Source: Psychrobacter cibarius (lineage in GTDB: Bacteria; Pseudomonadota; Gammaproteobacteria; Pseudomonadales; Moraxellaceae). Taken from it: 64,000 nucleotides of DNA. The stretch covers positions 1,426,001 to 1,490,000 of the forward strand of contig CP131612.1 in the NCBI GenBank assembly GCA_030686115.1. The letters run 5' to 3'. Below the pieces are notes generated by a model. It searched no databases, was not told the DNA's origin, and saw only the letters and a list, made by a program, of their open reading frames with translations. Below are positions 42,975-53,084 of this stretch, in pieces. How positions within the stretch are numbered: position 1 is the stretch's first letter; each line of letters opens with the position of its first letter. The translations under genes and the position numbers were made by a program.

Positions 42975-44672
42975 TTATAATTGTGGGTTGTCAGACATAT
43001 GCTTTTCACGCAGTTTTTGACGTAATACTTTACCCACATTACTCTTTGGCAACTCACTGACAAATTCGATATGACGCGGGCATTTATAGCCAGTCATATT
43101 GTCCAATGCAAATTCTTTAATGACATCCTTAGTGACATTGTTATCGGCAGGGACGATATAAATTTTGACTGCTTCACCTTGATGCTCATCGGGAATACCG
43201 ATCACCGCACAATCAATAATACCATCACAATCTAGCATCACTGATTCAACCTCATTTGGGAAGACATTAAAGCCTGAAACCAAAATCATGTCTTTTTTAC
43301 GGTCTAATAATCTAAAGTATCCTTTTTCATCCATGCTGACGATATCACCAGTGCGAAAGTAGCCATCTGCCGTAAAGTCATCACTACTGTCTCTGTTAAG
43401 ATAACCTGAGGTTATGTTAGGACCTTTTACACACATCTCACCAGCTTCGTTGACACCAACGCGCTTGCCTTCATCATCGATGACAATGACATCGACACTA
43501 GGAACAGGGACGCCAATCGTACCGTTAAACTTGCGATCAGTGATGACGTTAGCGGTACCTACAGCGACACCTTCTGTCATACCCCAACCTTCAATCATGG
43601 CGCAACCAGTGACTTCCAACCAGCGAGCAGCTGTCTGCTCAGTTGCTGCCATACCACCTGCTTGCGAGATACGTAATGAGCTAAAATCTAACTCTTTAAA
43701 GTTTGGATGATCAAGTAAGCCTTTAAACAAGGTGTTCACCGCTGGTAATATATGGAACGGCTGTTTTGACAGCGTTTTAATAAATCCTGGTATATCACGT
43801 GGATTAGGTATCAAGATAAAGGTGTAGCCTGAGCGCATGCCAAGTAGACTGAGCATAAAGGCAAAAATATGATAGAGCGGTAACGCCATCACCATATTGA
43901 TATAGACCTCATTAATCTCTGACGTAATCGGTTTGGTCCATGCTTCTGATTGCATCGCCGCGGCGACGATATTACGCTGCGTTAAGATAGCCCCTTTAGA
44001 TAGTCCTGTTGTACCACCTGTATACTGTAAAAATGCTTTTTGATCTAACTGCATTTTTGGTTTGTGGAAAGGAAGGCTTTGGCCTTTCTTCAGCACATCA
44101 GGAAACTTGGTCACTTCGTGCTTAGGGTCATTTAACTTGTACTTAGGCACTAAGCGTTTGACCTGACGAATGATGGTATTCACTAAAATACCTTTTAAGC
44201 CCATCATATCGCCCATTTTCGAGAGGACAATACGCTTAATATTGGTCTCGTCAATGACTTGTTCGAGCGCTTGAGCAAAGTTATCAACTACAAAAATAAC
44301 CTGAGCGCCAGAATCATTTAATTGATGGCGTAATTCACGACCAGTATACAGTGGGTTAACAGGGGTACATACATAACCTGCCCGCAAAATACCAATCATC
44401 GTTGGCAGATATTGCGGCACGTTTGGCATCATGAGTGCAACCACACTGCCTTGAGGCAGCCCCTGCGCCTGCAACCATGCAGCAACGGCAATCGAAGCTT
44501 TATCAACATCATCGTAGGTATGGGTCACGCCCATACAGATACTCATAGGGTGCAGACGAAAGCGCTCAAAGCATTCTTCGTACAGCTCCATGATGCTGCT
44601 ATATCTATCGGGGTTGATAGTTTTTGGTACACCATTAGGATAATGGGCAAGCCAAGGTTTATTCGGCGTCAT
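42975..44672 (-). CDS. fadD: Long-chain fatty acid-CoA ligase, FadD-like, copy 2
   Basis: The second FadD-like acyl-CoA ligase, 565 residues, with the same motifs as copy 1: QYTGGTTGLSKGAILTQRN, GWGMTEGVAVG, YFRTGDIVSMDEKGY, DRKKDMILVSGFNVFPNEVE and ELPKSNVGKVLRQKLRE. The two are identical over about residues 75-140 and differ mostly by conservative changes elsewhere, so this is a tandem duplication that has begun to diverge. The ribosome-binding site region (CAAGGACGCTGACT before ATG) is also like copy 1 (TAAGGACGCTAAGT). A different chain-length preference or expression condition would explain retention. It is transcribed leftward upstream of copy 1, with its own terminator. Confidence 0.92.
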   Translation of the reverse strand: MTPNKPWLAHYPNGVPKTINPDRYSSIMELYEECFERFRLHPMSICMGVTHTYDDVDKASIAVAAWLQAQGLPQGSVVALMMPNVPQYLPTMIGILRAGYVCTPVNPLYTGRELRHQLNDSGAQVIFVVDNFAQALEQVIDETNIKRIVLSKMGDMMGLKGILVNTIIRQVKRLVPKYKLNDPKHEVTKFPDVLKKGQSLPFHKPKMQLDQKAFLQYTGGTTGLSKGAILTQRNIVAAAMQSEAWTKPITSEINEVYINMVMALPLYHIFAFMLSLLGMRSGYTFILIPNPRDIPGFIKTLSKQPFHILPAVNTLFKGLLDHPNFKELDFSSLRISQAGGMAATEQTAARWLEVTGCAMIEGWGMTEGVAVGTANVITDRKFNGTIGVPVPSVDVIVIDDEGKRVGVNEAGEMCVKGPNITSGYLNRDSSDDFTADGYFRTGDIVSMDEKGYFRLLDRKKDMILVSGFNVFPNEVESVMLDCDGIIDCAVIGIPDEHQGEAVKIYIVPADNNVTKDVIKEFALDNMTGYKCPRHIEFVSELPKSNVGKVLRQKLREKHMSDNPQL

Positions 44673-45224
44673 AGTCAGCGTCCTTGAAGTTTAAAATAGG
44701 GTGAATTCTGTCGTAAAGCAGTCATATCCGTGTCAATAAAACACATCAGCGCTGACGTAAATCGTTTGCCGCTGAGCGTGATAATATCCTTATCTATTGA
44801 CTGGCTGCTAGATTTTATTGCTATCGTACAAAACGACTTAATCATTATTAAAGGATAATGACGTCAATTGAACGAACAGATCGCTTAATCATAAGAGCAT
44901 TTTTACTCTTAAATAAGCTCTACCTGTTATCTAACACTAAGGTATCAGAAAATAATGATACATTTAAGCAATACAGTAGCATGAATATCATCAAATATTA
45001 TACTAATATGAAATACTGAGCAGTGCATAAATAAAGCTGAAAAATATGATTTTTATGGAATTTCACGTGATTAGATAGATGCGCTGTTTGTCACTTAAGA
45101 TACGCTATTCGCCGCTTAATAAGTATAGAAATGAATGAGTTAAGAAAAAATTTATCATAGCCAACATCAATATATCAACTAGAGATTTGTCAGCACTCCA
45201 ACTGAATGTAGTTATGCTCAATTA
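44673..45224. other. 552-base AT-rich gap
   Basis: Between the FadD copy-2 start and the stop of the FetB-like gene, both leftward. It should hold the FadD promoter near 44700-44800. No open frame, hairpin terminator or repeat was convincing. Confidence 0.5.
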
Positions 45225-46016
45225 TTAAGGTAATATCAGCTGCTTGTTTTTATTAAAAAAGCGTCGATAAATGAGTAAAGCGCTGATCGTACAGCCGAGC
45301 GTACTGCTCACACATATCAAAAACATAGTGACTATCTGATAGCGAATCGCTTGAGTGGGGTCAGCGCCAGCCAATATTTGACCCGTCATCATTCCGGGCA
45401 AGCTAACGATACCGACGACTAGCATAGAGTTCAGCGTTGGAGTCATGCCATTGACAATGGCGGCGCGTATTGGCTCATGCACTGCTTCAAATGGGCGAGC
45501 AGATAGGCTGAGCATCATCTCTATACGTCCTTGCTGCTCATGAAAGGATTCAATCAACTGGTTGCTGGTCAATGAGATAGCGGTGAGCGAATTGCCCAAT
45601 ATTAGCCCCAATATAGGAATAACGAATTGTGGTGTGTACCAAGGCTGTACTTTTAAAATAATCATGATGGCTATCGCAGTGACTAATATAGCCGAAGCGC
45701 TTACTGCCAGCAAAGTGTCAGTTAACAAACCTTTATAGCTACGTTTGACGCGATTTTTGGCAGCAGCGCCTGCAATCAAGGTCATGATGGTCAAAATTAA
45801 CAGGACTTCATACCATTGTTCACGAGCGAAAATCCATGCCAATATTAAACCGATAAAACTAAGCTGGAGCACCGTGCGGATAGCCGCGATTAACAGCGTT
45901 TTGGTCAGCTGTAAGCGTAGCCGCCAAGAGATAATAAGAACGATGATAATTAAGCTGCTGGCAAGGGCAATATCACCGTAAGTTAAAAATACTTGTATAT
46001 CATCTGTACCGCTCAT
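45225..46016 (-). CDS. fetB: FetB/YbbM-type ABC transporter permease (UPF0014)
   Basis: A 263-residue inner-membrane permease of the FetB/YbbM (UPF0014) family. In E. coli FetAB is an iron exporter that protects against peroxide stress. The characteristic motifs are AAIRTVLQLSFIGLILAWIF, GAAAKNRVKRSYKGLL, QPWYTPQFVIPILGLILGNSLTAISLT, and the conserved cytoplasmic segment LSLSARPFEAVHEPIRAAIVNGMTPTLNSM with VGIVSLPGMMTGQILAGADP. About seven transmembrane helices are apparent. The upstream gene on the same strand encodes the matching ATPase; the gap of about 100 bases is longer than usual for such a pair. Metal specificity is inferred from the family. Confidence 0.9.
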   Translation of the reverse strand: MSGTDDIQVFLTYGDIALASSLIIIVLIISWRLRLQLTKTLLIAAIRTVLQLSFIGLILAWIFAREQWYEVLLILTIMTLIAGAAAKNRVKRSYKGLLTDTLLAVSASAILVTAIAIMIILKVQPWYTPQFVIPILGLILGNSLTAISLTSNQLIESFHEQQGRIEMMLSLSARPFEAVHEPIRAAIVNGMTPTLNSMLVVGIVSLPGMMTGQILAGADPTQAIRYQIVTMFLICVSSTLGCTISALLIYRRFFNKNKQLILP

Positions 46017-46116
46017 AGTGGCTCATTATATAAACTGACGAATATAAGATAGACGTTAATGCGAATTTGTTAGAAAAAGTCATCTTAAAGAGTGACATGA
46101 CAGGATTAGCTCAACG

Positions 46117-46995
46117 TTAGAATATCTCAGTTAATATCCCTGCTTGCATCTGCCAATGCTGATCGGCTAACGGCATGATGTCTTGTGTATCGTGAGTTAC
46201 CCACAGTAATGTACGCTGCTTATCTGCCTGTAACCAGTCCATGAGTAGATTGACGAGCTGGGCTGATGTGTCACTATCTAGGGCCGCAGTAGGCTCATCT
46301 AGTAACAACACCCGTGGGTTCAATTGTAAGAGGCGTAACGTGTTGACCAGTTGCTGCTCGCCGCCCGATAGATGATAGACTTCTTGCTGCAAAAAGTCAG
46401 CGCTGCGTTGCAATTGCTCAAGCTGTGCGATATGCCAGTCGATATCAAAGTCAAGGTGCTGATGCGCTTGTAGCTGATAAGGCATTTGCAAGTTCTCAAG
46501 TACACTGCCTTCTAATAATTGTGGGTGCTGTGCGAGTAGGGCAACATTCATGCGCCACTGTATCGGTGCAGTATCATGGATACTATAGTAAGCACTGCTG
46601 GTTGATTGGTCATCAGAGCGCAAACGCACATTGCCGCCGCTCATGGGCAATAGTCCAGCCAATACCCGTAATAATACCGATTTACCACTGCCAGAAGCGC
46701 CTGTCAACACGGTTACTTGACCTGCTAACAGCTTGCCTGTGGCACCATCGATTAATAATCGTTGATGTACAGGTATGATTGGCTGAGAGACAGTGTTTGG
46801 TCTTAGTTTGCTGATCCATCTTTGATAAATGGTAGATAGCGCAGATGTTGTGGCTTCTATGGCTTCCATATTTTTGTTATTAATACTTTTATCGCCAACC
46901 TTGTTATCATTACAGGCAGGTATGCTGGCTGCGCGTTTACTGTGCACCTGAATATTCTCGAATATCAGTATCGGTTTGTTATTATGGAGATGCAT
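46117..46995 (-). CDS. fetA: FetA/YbbL-type ABC transporter ATP-binding protein
   Basis: The ATPase partner of the FetB-like permease, 292 residues against about 225 in E. coli FetA. The nucleotide-binding motifs are complete: Walker A GASGSGKS at 99-106, the Q-loop region ALLAQHPQLLEGSV, signature LSGGEQQL, Walker B VLLLDEPTAALDS, and the H-loop WVTHDTQD. The usual first strand (ILIFENIQV, 9-17) is separated from HQRLLIDGATGKLLAGQVTVL by about 60 residues of non-conserved sequence where only a short turn is expected. This insertion could be a real loop, or an indication that the true start is downstream (for example the in-frame ATG at codon 43). A 15-bp repeat array borders the start codon. 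Confidence 0.85.
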   Translation of the reverse strand: MHLHNNKPILIFENIQVHSKRAASIPACNDNKVGDKSINNKNMEAIEATTSALSTIYQRWISKLRPNTVSQPIIPVHQRLLIDGATGKLLAGQVTVLTGASGSGKSVLLRVLAGLLPMSGGNVRLRSDDQSTSSAYYSIHDTAPIQWRMNVALLAQHPQLLEGSVLENLQMPYQLQAHQHLDFDIDWHIAQLEQLQRSADFLQQEVYHLSGGEQQLVNTLRLLQLNPRVLLLDEPTAALDSDTSAQLVNLLMDWLQADKQRTLLWVTHDTQDIMPLADQHWQMQAGILTEIF

Positions 46996-47004
46996 AAGTC
47001 ATTA

Positions 47005-47079
47005 TCGCTAATTATTCAGCCACTAAGTATCCAATCATTAAGTATCTAACTACTAACTATCCAACCACTAAGCATTCAG
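47005..47079. repeat. Five imperfect 15-bp tandem repeats between two genes
   Basis: Units start at 47005, 47020, 47035, 47050 and 47065, with consensus near CCACTAAGTATCCAA on the plus strand. The last unit overlaps the final codons and stop of the thioesterase gene; the array ends about ten bases before the fetA start. The outer copies are less well matched. On the coding strand, each unit contains a TAG or TAA in one frame. Confidence 0.7.
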
Positions 47080-47658
47080 CTGCTCGTAAATCGCTTGCTC
47101 AATGGCATCGCGTAAATGCTTTGGAACACGAATAGGGCGCATGGGCGTGGTACTAGCAACCGCAGTATCTGCCTTACTATTGGATAGCGGTTTGGTTTTG
47201 ACTTGGTTTTGCACACAAGCAATGACGATTTTGCCACTACTTAATAAGCTGCTAGCATTGTCATTGCTATTAGCATGATCAGGAGAAAGGCTGTCTGGGC
47301 TGTGACGATGAATGCTCTGGTAAAAGATAATGCTGGCAGGTTTTAACTCGACTTTATCGATGCGCACACTGATGACTTCATCTAACAAAATAGCTTTTTT
47401 ATATTGCAAGTCTGCTTGACTGACGACAAAATGCTGGATTTCACCATCGTCAGTCTGCAAAAAATACCCATTTAAATTCAGTTCCCCAAACCAATCACGG
47501 CGGCAGTTTTCAAAAAACACCAAATGATTGGCATGGTAGACTATACCGCCTGCATCAGTATGGTTAATATAGACATTATAATTTTTGGTAAACAATGGCG
47601 TATATTCGCCGTCTACACTTGCCACTGTGTTTGTATTTTTGCTGTTATTTTTTATCAT
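47068..47658 (-). CDS. YbgC/4-hydroxybenzoyl-CoA-type thioesterase
   Basis: A hot-dog-fold acyl-CoA thioesterase, 196 residues. The catalytic segment NHTDAGGIVYHANHLVFFE, with the Asp typical of 4-hydroxybenzoyl-CoA and YbgC thioesterases, is followed by RRDWFGELNLNG and the strand FVVSQADLQYKKAILLDEVISVRIDKV. Residues of about 125-145 and 158-178 hold two polar low-complexity insertions (HSPDSLSPDHANSNDNASSL and the region around NSKADTAVASTT) that lengthen it beyond the usual 130-150. The stop is TAG within the 15-bp repeat array. It is directly upstream of, and possibly co-transcribed with, the FetA-like gene; no functional link between them is known. Confidence 0.83.
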   Translation of the reverse strand: MIKNNSKNTNTVASVDGEYTPLFTKNYNVYINHTDAGGIVYHANHLVFFENCRRDWFGELNLNGYFLQTDDGEIQHFVVSQADLQYKKAILLDEVISVRIDKVELKPASIIFYQSIHRHSPDSLSPDHANSNDNASSLLSSGKIVIACVQNQVKTKPLSNSKADTAVASTTPMRPIRVPKHLRDAIEQAIYEQLNA

Positions 47659-47879
47659 AAAGATGCTCGGTCATTGTTTTAATAAATATTGTTCGATGTT
47701 CATGATTCGATGGCCAAAATTTGATAGCAGTCATATTAACCACAACTACTCTAGCTTAAGATATCAGGGCGCGCAACAGTTAGGTCGGTCGACGTCTGTT
47801 ATGATAGTGGATTATGCACTTTCATAGCCCATTTCTTTATATTAGCACCGTATTTTCATCAATTAGTATAGGATAATTT

Positions 47880-48704
47880 ATGACCCGTTTTGTCAGTTTT
47901 AATATCAATGGTATTCGCGCTCGTCAACATCAGCTTGAGGCCGTGCGAGAAGTGATCGATCCTGATGTGATGGGTCTACAGGAAACCAAAGTACATGATG
48001 AACAGTTTCCTCTGGAAAACATAGAGAGTCTGGGCTATCACGTAGAGTACTTTGGACAAAAAGCCCATTATGGTGTGGCGCTACTATCCAAGGTTGCACC
48101 TATATTTGTGCAAAAGGGTTTTCCTGGTGAAGATGTCGAGGCACAGAAGCGTTTTATTCATGCACGATATGAGTTTGAGGGTCGTGAAATTGATGTGCTC
48201 AATGGTTACTTTCCACAAGGCGAAAGCCAAGATCATCCGACCAAATTCCCGATGAAGCGCGCTTATTATGCAGATTTAATGGCGTATATCGATACCCTAA
48301 AAGCAGAAGGTCGCTCGCTCATAATCATGGGTGATATGAATATTGCCCCAGAAGATACTGATATTGGCATTGGCGACGTCAATGCTAAGCGCTGGTTGAA
48401 AAATAGAAAGACCTCGTTTTTACCAGAAGAACGCGAGTGGTATGCGGCGCTGATGTCACGCGAGCTGACAGATACCTATCGCTTACATTATCCAGAGAGC
48501 ACAGAGCTATATAGCTGGTTTGATTATCGAAGCCGTGGGTTCAATGATGAGCCGAAACGTGGCTTGCGTATCGATCATATTTTGTGCAGCTCGGATCTTG
48601 TTGAGGCCTGTGTTGATGCTGGGATTAGTTATGAGCTACGGGCGATGGAAAAACCGTCTGATCATGCGCCAATTTGGTCGGCATTTGATTTAAAAAAACG
48701 GTAA
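47880..48704 (+). CDS. xthA: Exodeoxyribonuclease III
   Basis: ExoIII is the major AP endonuclease for base excision repair and also removes 3'-blocking groups and has 3'-5' exonuclease activity. The 274-residue protein has all motifs of the EEP family: [32 protein letters not shown] with the metal-binding Glu, [25 protein letters not shown] with the catalytic Asp and Asn, RRSRGF-like [20 protein letters not shown], and the terminal SDHAPIW with catalytic His. Length and order match E. coli XthA. It starts at ATG 47880 and is a stand-alone gene upstream of argJ. Confidence 0.96.
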   Translation: MTRFVSFNINGIRARQHQLEAVREVIDPDVMGLQETKVHDEQFPLENIESLGYHVEYFGQKAHYGVALLSKVAPIFVQKGFPGEDVEAQKRFIHARYEFEGREIDVLNGYFPQGESQDHPTKFPMKRAYYADLMAYIDTLKAEGRSLIIMGDMNIAPEDTDIGIGDVNAKRWLKNRKTSFLPEEREWYAALMSRELTDTYRLHYPESTELYSWFDYRSRGFNDEPKRGLRIDHILCSSDLVEACVDAGISYELRAMEKPSDHAPIWSAFDLKKR

Positions 48705-48831
48705 TATTTACATAGGTCGCGTTTAGCATTTCACTAGCAGTAGCGTCATGGTTGAACGCTCAACGCATCTTAGTATTTACCGCATCATCTGTTATAAATA
48801 ATGATAAAAATTTTACAATAAGGATTGAACC

Positions 48832-50055
48832 ATGGCAGTCGGAAATGTTGCAGTACCTGATATTATTTATCCTATCGAAGGAATCAAGCTAAGCGCCACT
48901 GCCGCAGGTGTACGCTATAAAGACCGAGATGATCTAGTAGTGATTGAGATCGCTGATACCGCGACCACTGCGGTTGTGACCACCAAAAACACCTTTTGTG
49001 CAGCACCTGTACGGGTATTGCGCGAGCATTTTACCAAGGCCAGTCCGCGCTATTTGGTCACTAACACGGGTAATGCTAATGCTGGGACGGGCGCTGATGG
49101 CAAACGTCGCGCCGTTGATATCTGTGCCGCTCTGGCGAGTAAGGCTGGCGTGGATAGTAATGCAATATTGCCATTCTCGACCGGTGTCATTGGCGAGCCA
49201 TTAAATAGCGATGCGGTCATCGCGGGCTTAGATAATGCACTTGCCAATTTGGGGGCTGATAATTGGCTTGCCGCAGCGAATGGTATTCGCACCACAGATA
49301 CGATTCCGAAGCTCGCTAGCCAAAAAATCGACGTAGCGGGTGTCAGCTATCATGTGACAGGTATGTCGAAAGGCTCAGGCATGATACGCCCTAATATGGC
49401 AACCATGCTGGGCTATGTGGCAACTGATGCCAATATCGCTGCTGACCTATTACAAGAAATGCTAAGTGCCATCAATGAACAGTCTTTTAACCGCATCACT
49501 GTCGATGGCGACACTTCAACCAATGATTGCTGTGTGTTGATCGCCACGGGTGCTGCCAGCTCAGATATCATTGATAGTCCAGAACATTCGCATTATCAGG
49601 CTATATTTTCGGCTTTGACCGAGGTGTTTGTTCGTCTGGCGCAATTAATCGTACGTGATGGCGAGGGTGCTACCAAGTTTATGACCGTCAACGTCACTGG
49701 TGGCAAGACAACGCAAGAGTGCTGCGATGTGGCATATGCAGTCGCGCATTCACCGTTGGTCAAAACCGCGTTCTTCGCTAGCGATGCCAATTGGGGTCGT
49801 ATCTTAGCGGCGGTTGGTTATGCTGGTATCGAAGACTTGGATACGGAACAAGTGGATGTCTATCTAGATGAAGTCATGATTTGCCAGAATGGTGGCGTCG
49901 CGCCTAGTTATACGGAAGCGGCGGGTAAGACCGTCATGAGCCGTCCTGAGATTACCATTCATATCGATCTTGCTCGCGGCGATGCCAGTGACACAGTTTA
50001 TACTTGTGATTTGTCCTATGACTACGTTAAAATTAATGCGGATTATCGCAGCTAA
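48832..50055 (+). CDS. argJ: Arginine biosynthesis bifunctional protein ArgJ
   Basis: ArgJ transfers the acetyl group from N-acetylornithine to glutamate, recycling acetyl in arginine synthesis, and in bifunctional forms also makes N-acetylglutamate from acetyl-CoA. The 407-residue precursor carries the autoproteolytic site, KGSGMIRPNMATMLGY; cleavage before the Thr of ATML produces alpha and beta chains, with that Thr as nucleophile. Other motifs are VTTKNTFCAAPVRV, LVTNTGNANAGTG, NRITVDGDTSTNDCC, FASDANWGRILAAVGYAG and the C-terminal DLSYDYVKINADYRS. It is followed by a GC-rich terminator. No other arg gene is adjacent. One- or two-activity status cannot be decided from sequence. Confidence 0.96.
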   Translation: MAVGNVAVPDIIYPIEGIKLSATAAGVRYKDRDDLVVIEIADTATTAVVTTKNTFCAAPVRVLREHFTKASPRYLVTNTGNANAGTGADGKRRAVDICAALASKAGVDSNAILPFSTGVIGEPLNSDAVIAGLDNALANLGADNWLAAANGIRTTDTIPKLASQKIDVAGVSYHVTGMSKGSGMIRPNMATMLGYVATDANIAADLLQEMLSAINEQSFNRITVDGDTSTNDCCVLIATGAASSDIIDSPEHSHYQAIFSALTEVFVRLAQLIVRDGEGATKFMTVNVTGGKTTQECCDVAYAVAHSPLVKTAFFASDANWGRILAAVGYAGIEDLDTEQVDVYLDEVMICQNGGVAPSYTEAAGKTVMSRPEITIHIDLARGDASDTVYTCDLSYDYVKINADYRS

Positions 50056-50520
50056 AAACTATTGATAATTATTAAAAACTAAAGCCAATCATTTTTTTGG
50101 TCTATTTATTATCAAGCCAGAGCATGTATCGCTCTGGCTTTTTATTGTGCATATTAATTATGTGTCAATAAGTATGTATCAATTTACCCTGTTATTTCAT
50201 ACGTTCCATTAACATCAGTTGCAAAAGCTGACGTTACTTTACAAAGCAGTTATAGAGCAGAAGACGAGTTGCGCTCTATACTGATCTCAGTAAACAAACA
50301 ATAGACGACATTATTGAGACTTAATAGATTTATCCGGTAAAGCTAAATCAGAGTGAACACTCTTGCTTGGCTCAATATCGACAGTAGCATTACACCAGTA
50401 TTACACCCATCGCAAAAATCGACTGATATTTTTAAAATATATTTACCAGCATGATGTGTCCAAAACAATAATCTCAAACCATCAATAATGTATTTATAAC
50501 CATTAACTGAGGATTTAATA
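50056..50520. other. 465-base gap after argJ
   Basis: The argJ terminator is at 50114-50143. The rest is AT-rich with no convincing gene; a leftward open frame at 50343-50648 overlaps the lipoprotein gene and is not supported. The promoter of the downstream lipoprotein gene should lie at its end. Confidence 0.5.
50114..50143 (+). terminator. Terminator after argJ
   Basis: AAGCCAGAGC pairs with GCTCTGGCTT across a seven-base loop and is followed by TTTATT. Confidence 0.88.
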
Positions 50521-50919
50521 ATGAAAAAATTAGTACTTGCAGCAGTAATGACCGCCTTTGCCTTGTCAGGTTGTTCTACCATGGGTATGGATAACGAACG
50601 TACCATGGTTGTCGATGGGCAACCTATGAATGTTAAAGTGGTTAACATTCCAAGTTTTGAAATAGAAGTAGCACCACTGAAAGCTGTCTGTGAGCTGTCA
50701 ACAGCTGAGGGTACTAAAGTTGAAGCAGAATGCTTACAGTATCGTCAGACTTATCAGAAAAACTACACACCTTTAAACGGCAATATTCAGGGCTTCACTT
50801 ATGAGCCAAACTATCGTTATATTTTAGATGTTCGCCAAGAAGTAATGATGGATGAAAATACTAACATGGCCAAGCCAGTTTGGATTCTAAACGAAGTGGT
50901 TTCAAAAACAGCTGAGTAA
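50521..50919 (+). CDS. DUF4377-like lipoprotein
   Basis: A 132-residue predicted lipoprotein of unknown function. The signal peptide MKKLVLAAVMTAFALSGC ends in a lipobox LSGC with the modified Cys at residue 18. The mature part has the pattern of the DUF4377 group, notably NIQGFTYEPNYRYILDVRQE at about 94-113, where an I-x-GF-x-YE-x-G/N-Y-x-Y segment precedes two beta strands, plus CLQYRQTYQ. Proteins of this group occur as small surface or periplasmic lipoproteins, some adjacent to META domains; their role is unknown. It is a single gene followed by a strong terminator shared with the convergent sdaA. Confidence 0.78.
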   Translation: MKKLVLAAVMTAFALSGCSTMGMDNERTMVVDGQPMNVKVVNIPSFEIEVAPLKAVCELSTAEGTKVEAECLQYRQTYQKNYTPLNGNIQGFTYEPNYRYILDVRQEVMMDENTNMAKPVWILNEVVSKTAE

Positions 50920-50964
50920 TGAATCATTGAGCATGTCTAGTTAATGAGCATATTTGACCAAAAT

Positions 50965-51001
50965 AAAAAAGACCCCTAATTCTGTATTAGGGGTCTTTTT
51001 T
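50965..51001. terminator. Bidirectional terminator
   Basis: A perfect hairpin AAAAAAGACCCCTAAT / ATTAGGGGTCTTTTTT with a five-base loop, between the DUF4377-like gene and the convergent sdaA. Confidence 0.93.
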
Positions 51002-51110
51002 ATTTTAGCAAATACTTGGGAATGTGATGTCAGGATAAGCTATATTAAACAATCGTTATGTTAGAACGTATCCCCATTTAGATAACAGTCAATCGAATTT
51101 AGAGAACGCT

Positions 51111-52544
51111 CTAGCACTGACTATATTTTACACTGACGCCATGAGTGGCAGTAGGGATACGATTGTCTGCATAAACGGCAAGACCGCCTCGTGAGGTTTC
51201 TTTGTATTTATCTAGCATATCCGCACCAGTGACTTTCATGGTTTCAATCACTTTATCTAAAGAGACAAAGTGCTGTCCATTACCGCGGCAAGCAAGTCGT
51301 GCCGCATTGACAGCTTTGACAGCACCCATGGCATTGCGCTCGATACAAGGCACTTGCACTAGACCGCCTACAGGGTCGCATGTTAGACCTAAGTTATGCT
51401 CAATACCAATTTCGGCCGCATTAAGGCATTTAGCTGGATCACCGCCCAAGATTTCTGCCAATGCAGAAGCTGCCATGGCACAAGCAGAACCCACTTCACC
51501 TTGGCAACCAACTTCAGCGCCAGAGATGGAGGCATTCTGTTTGATTAAACTGCCAATAGCAGTCGCATTTAACAAAAACTTGCGTGCACCATCTTGGCTA
51601 TAGCTTGATAAAAAGTCGCGATAGTAATGCATGACTGCAGGAATAATACCTGCTGCACCGTTGGTGGGGGCAGTGACGACATTTCCGCCATTGGCATTTT
51701 CTTCATTGACCGCCAAGGCATATAAATCAATCCAGTCCATGGCGGCGAGTTTGTCATTTTTGGTAATGGGTTGGTTTTTCTCGGCGCACAATTGTAGATG
51801 TAATGCTTGAGCACGGCGCTTTACATCCAAGCCTCCAGGCAATATGCCACTGTTTTGACAGCCTCGCGTCACGCAGTCCTGCATTGACTCCCAAATAGAG
51901 TCTAAATAAGCAAAAACTTCTGATTGATTGCGGTAATGACATTCATTCGCCAGCACCAATTCACTCACGCTTAAGTGGTGTTGACGACATTGCTCCAGCA
52001 ATTCTGCGGCGCTATTAAAGGGGTAAGGAATGGCGTCAATGGTCGGCGTGGCGTTATCTTCATCCGGATTGGTGGCATCTTCTTCATTGATAACAAAGCC
52101 GCCACCTACCGAATAATAGGTCTGTTGATAATGACTGCCGTCGGTCAATAATGCACGGATAGTCAAGGCATTAGGATGGTAGGGTAAAACGGTTTCGTCA
52201 TACCAATGAATATCGCGCTCTGTCTCAAAGGCAATAACATGCGTGCCTGCTATATTGAGCTGTTTGTCTGAAAAAATCGGTGACAAATATTGACTGGTCA
52301 AACGGGTATCGATCGTACTAGGAGCATGCCCAAGCAGCCCTAACAATATAGCAGTATCGGTTGCATGCCCTTTGCCTGTGGCTGCCAAAGAGCCATAAAG
52401 CTCAATTTCAACGCCTGTAATAGCCGTCAGCTCTGTTTGCTTGGTTAATGAGCCCAAAAAAAGGTTGGCGGCGACCATGGGTCCTACCGTGTGTGAGCTT
52501 GATGGGCCAATACCAATTTTAAATAAATCAAAAACACTAATCAT
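51111..52544 (-). CDS. sdaA: L-serine ammonia-lyase, iron-sulfur dependent
   Basis: SdaA deaminates L-serine to pyruvate and ammonia using a 4Fe-4S cluster. The 477-residue single-chain form is longer than the E. coli enzyme of about 454. The beta domain starts [23 protein letters not shown], the hallmark of the family, and the alpha domain follows with [27 protein letters not shown], and the cluster cysteines in the region [34 protein letters not shown]. The insertion around residues 160-185 ([20 protein letters not shown]) explains the extra length. It is transcribed leftward on its own. Confidence 0.96.
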   Translation of the reverse strand: MISVFDLFKIGIGPSSSHTVGPMVAANLFLGSLTKQTELTAITGVEIELYGSLAATGKGHATDTAILLGLLGHAPSTIDTRLTSQYLSPIFSDKQLNIAGTHVIAFETERDIHWYDETVLPYHPNALTIRALLTDGSHYQQTYYSVGGGFVINEEDATNPDEDNATPTIDAIPYPFNSAAELLEQCRQHHLSVSELVLANECHYRNQSEVFAYLDSIWESMQDCVTRGCQNSGILPGGLDVKRRAQALHLQLCAEKNQPITKNDKLAAMDWIDLYALAVNEENANGGNVVTAPTNGAAGIIPAVMHYYRDFLSSYSQDGARKFLLNATAIGSLIKQNASISGAEVGCQGEVGSACAMAASALAEILGGDPAKCLNAAEIGIEHNLGLTCDPVGGLVQVPCIERNAMGAVKAVNAARLACRGNGQHFVSLDKVIETMKVTGADMLDKYKETSRGGLAVYADNRIPTATHGVSVKYSQC

Positions 52545-53084
52545 AATAACTTACCAAGTTTTTTAAGTGCACTAACATGTTGTATAGCTGCTTTATGCAC
52601 TTTCATTGAGAATATAACAGGCAGCTCTCGCTTATAGCACCGACAAAGGTGTAGAGGAAGCACCGCCCATGGAAGTATTAACGCAAAAGAGGAAAAATGG
52701 TGATTGAATAATAACTTTTATTTGTTTTGAAACTCCGCTATCATGCTCGGAGCTAATGGCTATGTAACATCCTGTAAGTTGATTGTCGCTGCAGAGTACA
52801 CTGAGTCATAAGCGACCATAACCATTTTTTTAGTTAAACATATCCGACCACATACATCTACCAAAACATGGTCATCATACCAAATAATACTTTTGGTTTG
52901 CCATATTGCAACATAAATGAATGAGTCAGAGCGACATATTATAAATGAAAAGATGCGGATTTTACTCGTTATCGTAATTTCTAGCCACATATTCTTGCCG
53001 ATTGGTGCTCTGATTTAACTCAATTTTTATTTTTCATTTACTGTTGTCTATTATTTTAGCCCAGTTTACATAGGACAAGCGTGT
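52545..53084. other. 540-base gap between divergent sdaA and uracil permease gene
   Basis: Contains both promoters. I found no gene; a leftward 76-codon open frame at 52760-52990 has no recognisable features. No riboswitch or PyrR-type leader is evident upstream of the permease. Confidence 0.5.

Noticed and set aside
52760..52990. 76-codon leftward open frame between sdaA and the permease
   Set aside because: No recognisable motif, signal sequence or ribosome-binding site.
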